DNA from: Girardinichthys multiradiatus
Lineage: Eukaryota; Chordata; Actinopteri; Cyprinodontiformes; Goodeidae
NCBI RefSeq assembly: GCF_021462225.1
Contig: NC_061805.1
Location: 29,405,958 to 29,469,957, forward strand
Direction: 5' to 3'
Length of the DNA stretch: 64,000 bases
The stretch's first letter is position 1. Each line of letters begins with the position of its first letter. Shown here in pieces: positions 60,073-64,000 of this stretch. Position numbers and translations under genes: made by a program. Below the pieces are notes generated by a model. The model did no database searches. It was not told the DNA's origin and worked only from the letters and a program-made list of their open reading frames with translations.

Positions 60073-61637
60073 CAGGTCCTTCTCAAAATATTAGCATATT
60101 GTGATAAAGTTTATTATTTTCCATAATGTCATGATGAAAATTTAACATTCATATATTTTAGATTCATTGCACAATAACTGAAATATTTCAGGTCTTTTAT
60201 TGTCTTAATACGGATGATTTTGGCATACAGCTCATGAAAACCCAAAATTCCTATGTCACAAAATTAGCATATTAAAAGGGTCTCTAAACGAGCTATGAAC
60301 CTAATCATCTGAATCAACGAGTTAACTCTAAACACCTGCAAAAGATTCCTGAGGCCTTTAAAACTCCCAGCCTGGTTCATCACTCAAAACCCCAATCATG
60401 GGTAAGACTGCCGACCTGACTGCTGTCCAGAAGGCCACTATTGACACCCTCAAGCAAGAGGGTAAGACACAGAAAGAAATTTCTGAACGAATAGGCTGTT
60501 CCCAGAGTGCTGTATCAAGGCACCTCAGTGGGAAGTCTGTGGGAAGGAAAAAGTGTGGCAGAAAACGCTGCACAACGAGAAGAGGTGACCGGACCCTGAG
60601 GAAGATTGTGGAGAAGGTCCGATTCCAGACCTTGGGGGACCTGCGGAAGCAGTGGACTGAGTCTGGAGTAGAAACATCCAGAGCCACCGTGCACAGGCGT
60701 GTGCAGGAAATGGGCTACAGGTGCCACATTCCCCAGACCTGGGCTACAGAGAAGCAGCACTGGACTGTTGCTCAGTGGTCCAAAGTACTTTTTTCAGATG
60801 AAAGCAAATTCTGCATGTCATTCGGAAATCAAGGTGCCAGAGTCTGGAGGAAGACTGGGGAGAAGGAAATGCCAAAATGCCAGAAGTCCAGTGTCAAGTA
60901 CCCACAGTCAGTGATGGTCTGGGGTGCCGTGTCAGCTGCTGGTGTTGGTCCACTGTGTTTTATCAAGGGCAGGGTCAATGCAGCTAGCTATCAGGAGATT
61001 TTGGAGCACTTCATGCTTCCATCTGCTGAAAAGCTTTATGGAGATGAAGATTTCCTTTTTCAGCACGACCTGGCACTTGCTCACAGTGCCAAAACCACTG
61101 GTAAATGGTTTACTGACCATGGTATCACTGTGCTCAATTGGCCTTCCAACTCTCCTGACCTGAACCCCATAGAGTATCTGTGGGATATTGTGAAGAGAAC
61201 GTTGAGAGACTCAAGACCCAACACTCTGGATGAGCTAAAGGCTGCTATCGAAGCATCCTGGGCCTCCATAAGACCTCAGCAGTGCCACAGGCTGATTGCC
61301 TCCATGCCACGCCGCATTGAAGCAGTCATTTCTGCCAAAGGATTCCTGACCAAGTATTGAGTGCATAAATGTACATGATTATTTGAAGGTTGACGTTTTT
61401 TGTATTAAAAACACTTTTCTTTTATTGGTCGGATGAAATATGCTAATTTTGTGAGATAGGAATTTTGGGTTTTCATGAGCTGTATGCCAATATCATCCAT
61501 ATTAAGACAATGAAAGACCTGAAATATTTCAGTTAGTGTGCAATGAATCTAAAATATATGAATGTTAAATTTTCATCATGACATTATGGAAAATAATGAA
61601 CTTTATCACAATATGCTAATTTTTTGAGAAGGACCTG
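60073..61637 (+). mobile_element. Tc1/mariner element, family Tc1-A, copy 3
   Basis: 1565 bp from CAGGTCCTTCTCAAAATATT to GGACCTG, with TA on both sides. Same TIRs as copies 1 and 2. The gene is on the plus strand, opposite to the other two. It inserted into a Harbinger remnant, whose coding text continues directly across the site. Confidence 0.93.
60398..61360 (+). CDS. Tc1-A transposase, uninterrupted frame, DD34E
   Basis: 320 codons, ATG to TGA. Residues 8-45 form the first helix-turn-helix (KEISERIGCSQSAVSRHL). A GRKR-containing basic link at about 50-58 and a second helix-turn-helix to about residue 105 follow; these bind the TIRs. The catalytic residues are Asp134 (LFSDES), Asp224 (QHDLALAH) and Glu259 (SPDLNPIEY), giving DD34E. 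Compared with copies 1 and 2 it lacks 14 residues after Gln113, a 42-bp in-frame deletion in the linker before the catalytic domain. So the frame is open but the enzyme is probably impaired. Confidence 0.88.
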   Translation: MGKTADLTAVQKATIDTLKQEGKTQKEISERIGCSQSAVSRHLSGKSVGRKKCGRKRCTTRRGDRTLRKIVEKVRFQTLGDLRKQWTESGVETSRATVHRRVQEMGYRCHIPQTWATEKQHWTVAQWSKVLFSDESKFCMSFGNQGARVWRKTGEKEMPKCQKSSVKYPQSVMVWGAVSAAGVGPLCFIKGRVNAASYQEILEHFMLPSAEKLYGDEDFLFQHDLALAHSAKTTGKWFTDHGITVLNWPSNSPDLNPIEYLWDIVKRTLRDSRPNTLDELKAAIEASWASIRPQQCHRLIASMPRRIEAVISAKGFLTKY

Positions 61638-61930
61638 TATTTTGGAGCTCTGCACGGAGCTGACCCCAGTGTTAACAGAGGGAAACCAGGAGCAACTGTG
61701 CATCGCCGGTGCCAGTTCAAGATATCACTACACTGTGGTCCTTTCAAACTGAGCTTTTCAGAGGGAGCTGACTGACATGTCGGGTATTTAACAGTCATCC
61801 CTGAGCCTGGCCATGCCAGCTATATGTGATGCCCTCATCCATATGTTGCTCAGATATAGAACGTTCCCCTAAACTGTGCCTTTCCTTTGCAGCGAATAGC
61901 TAATTTCTGAATGTAATCAGACATATGGAC

Positions 61931-62596
61931 TACAATGATACTGCTATAAAGATCCCATCTGTACGTGAATATACTTTTATGAATATAAATTTAATTCAAT
62001 ATATGTGCAACCTATTGTGCTGCTCAAATGTGTCTCACTTTTGCAATGGCATGTTGGCCTCCTCAATTCATGATCCCATTATACAATAAAAAGATGCAAA
62101 TTATTCCAATTGTAATAGTTGTGTTTTTGTAACAAACCTTGAAGAAGGCTCCATGCGCGATGGTGGCTTCTATGTATTATTATATTTTTTATGTGACGTC
62201 CTTAATGTTTGAACATTTAAAATACTTCACATAGTGTGTGTGGTGACAGTGTTATATGGAGGGCATATTCATCTTATTACAGTGATCAGCACTGAGCTAT
62301 GATTGAGCTTAGTGCAGCAGCTAGACAGCGCTGTGCTAATTTGATGCAGACATTGTAGAACAGAACTGGTTCAAGCCGAAAACCTTTCTATTTTCAGTCA
62401 GGTTGAGTCGCTGATTTTATTCAAGTAGTTCTTGGTTTTCCTACAAAACTCCCTCATGGTGTGTAGACAAAGTCTCTTTTTCTTTTGCGTTTTTCCACCG
62501 AAAGGAACTGGTTCGGTTCTTTGACTTTCACAGCACCGTTGAAATGGTTTTTTGAACACGTCGTGGGGGCCCTCTGGTTATTTATATTACTTAACA
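61931..62596. other. Intron sequence with a possible repeat trace
   Basis: 62490-62590 contains CCACCGAAAGGAACTGGTTC, resembling part of a fish DNA-transposon repeat. Nothing else recognised. Confidence 0.35.
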
Positions 62597-62598
62597 TA

Positions 62599-63399
62599 CA
62601 CTCACTGGCCGCTTTATTAGGTACACCTTGCTAGTACCGGGTTGGATACCCCCTTTTGCCTTTGTGGCATAGATTCAACAAGGTACTGGAAACATTCCTC
62701 AGAGAATTTGGTCCATATTGACATGATAGCATCACACAGATGCTGCAGATTTATTGACTGCACATCCATAATGCGAATCTCCCGTTCCACCACATCCCAA
62801 AGGTGCTCTATTGGATTGAGATCTGGTGACTGTGGAGGCCATTTGAGTACAGTGAACTGTACTCACTTGTCATGTTCAAGAAACCAGTCTGAGATGATTT
62901 GTGCTTTATGACACGGCGAGTTATCCTGCTGGAAGTAACCATCAGAAGATGGGTCCACCGTGGTCATAAAGAGATGGACATGGTCAGCAACAATACTCAG
63001 GTAGGCTGTGGCGTTGACACAATGCTCAATTGGTACTAAGGGGCCCAAAGTTTGCCAAGAAAATATCCCCACACCATTACACCACCACCACCAGCCTGAA
63101 CCATTGATACAAGGCAAAATGGATCCATGCTTTCATGTTGTTGACGCCAAATTCTGACCCTACCATCAGATTGTCGCAGCCATAATCGAGACTCATCAGA
63201 CAAGGCAACGTTTTTTCAATCTTCTATAGTCCAATTTTGGTGAGCCTGTATGAACAGTAGCCTCAGTTTCCTGTTCTTAGCTGGCAGGAGTGGCACCCGG
63301 TGTGGTCTTCTGCTGCTGTAGCCTATCCACCTCAGGGTTCGACGTGTTGTGCATTGAGAGATGCTCTTCTGCATGTCTTGGTTGTAACGAGTGGTTATT
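62599..63399 (-). mobile_element. Old Tc1/mariner copy (local family Tc1-E), 5' part missing
   Basis: The 3' end reads CACTCACTGGCCGCTTTATTAGGTACACC after a TA; this terminus is known from a widespread fish Tc1 family. The minus-strand frame 62863-63117 includes GYFQQDNSPCHKA with the second catalytic Asp. Other frames continue to 63395, where similarity stops abruptly at GTAACGAGTGGTTATT. The transposase is broken by several stops. Confidence 0.75.
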
Positions 63400-64000
63400 G
63401 GGGCCTGCCATAGCAATGCATAGGAGAGCAGTGCGCCCTCCTATGCAATGCATGGCAGGCACACTATTACTATTCACCTGGTCAAAACATATCTCCGTTA
63501 ATGCGGCCCGAACCGCAGCGCGCACCCCCACAATATATACATCAAAACGTCCGGCTCGGTCCCGGGAGGTGTGCTATTACTTTTATTGGCGTTTCGAGTT
63601 ACCGTGGCGACGTAATTAACAAAAAACCACCCCCCCAAAATCCCATAGGAATGAATGAAGTCAGGGGCGGAGGAATCCTCAAAATTCACTGTTTTTGAGA
63701 CTCTACTGTATCGCCATACTTTTGCCTAGAAACACAGTTTGACTTTCAGTTTGTAGAAAAATCCGCCGGCTTTTTGGAAGTGAAAACGGTTTGTTGATAA
63801 CTGCTACGGTTTCTCTAAAATTACACTCTAAGCGACACAAAGTTTGCAAGAAAATCGCACTCTGCAGATGGCAGTTTAACTAGTGTACAAAGGGGATTTT
63901 TTCAAGAAAAAATGATTTTTAACTGGCACTCACGGCCACAGATTTCGCTCTAAAGTCACAATTTTCGGTCAAATTGTAGGGCCGGGCCTCTGCTTTCACT
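63400..64000. repeat. Unidentified GC-richer repeat with hairpin, cut by window edge
   Basis: Begins with an imperfect palindrome (GCCTGCCATAGCAATGCATAGGAG... pairing with CTCCTATGCAATGCATGGCAGGC, 63401-63457). The following text (CCCATAGGAATGAATGAAGTCAGGGGCGGAGG) is one I have seen in fish genomes, but I cannot name the element. No frame with a known domain. Confidence 0.45.

Larger units (their letters stand above)
59697..61930 (+). mobile_element. PIF/Harbinger remnant split by Tc1-A copy 3
   Basis: Starts GGGGCCTCATGTACGAAGC, a 5' end resembling fish Harbinger elements. Plus-strand frames at 59940-60070 read LEDITNGRRWRE, then after a frame change DDARLISRFRLPSAI. The same protein resumes after the Tc1 at 61640 (LELCTELTPVL), and further on at 61800 as SLAMPAICDALI. 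This is the N-terminal half of a HARBI1-like nuclease. The catalytic part and the 3' end are not seen. Confidence 0.7.

Overview
This 64 kb window is AT-rich vertebrate DNA, almost certainly from a ray-finned fish. The evidence is split vertebrate exons with GT-AG junctions, fish-type Tc1/mariner, piggyBac, PIF/Harbinger and hAT-like DNA transposons, an abundant fish SINE-like retroposon, a Ty3/gypsy retrotransposon and many microsatellites. Nothing points to prokaryotic DNA. I cannot name the species.

The only host gene I can support is an UNC5-family netrin receptor on the minus strand, closest to UNC5C from remembered family sequences. Six exons are visible, running right to left: second half of the second Ig domain (36021-36201), first thrombospondin repeat (30253-30420), second thrombospondin repeat (29959-30123), a 57-bp cassette exon (20905-20961), the transmembrane exon (13182-13373) and the cytoplasmic juxtamembrane exon (5901-6118). 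Introns between these exons are phase 1, and the last exon ends in phase 0. The exons for the signal peptide, Ig1 and first part of Ig2 should lie beyond 64000. The exons for ZU5, UPA and the death domain should lie before position 1. The whole window is therefore the middle of one long gene.

The rest is intron filled with nested mobile elements. From 1 to 5448 there are a truncated Tc1 end, a SINE-like copy and a Tc1 split by a 2.4 kb composite insertion. From 8200 to 20540 there are an old Tc1 split by an inverted SINE pair, and two decayed copies of a young Tc1 family (local name Tc1-A). From 21.6 to 26.8 kb lie an old Tc1 with a solo-LTR-like insert and a degenerate retroposon-like region. 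From 30.7 to 38 kb lie a LINE 3' end, a SINE copy, an LTR-like repeat and a hAT-type element carrying a 95-bp tandem repeat. From 40.1 to 45.1 kb a broken Ty3/gypsy element sits inside an older MITE-like repeat. From 47.7 to 51.1 kb a piggyBac remnant with TTAA ends is split by a 2.0 kb foldback element with long near-identical arms and a 6-bp target duplication. From 52.7 to 63.4 kb there are two old Tc1 copies in opposite directions, a DD36E-type Tc1 copy, a Harbinger remnant split by a Tc1-A copy with an uninterrupted 320-codon reading frame, and another old Tc1. The window ends in an unidentified repeat with a hairpin.

The two items most worth following up are the cassette exon, which would lengthen the stalk between the thrombospondin repeats and the membrane, and the non-coding foldback element inside the piggyBac remnant.
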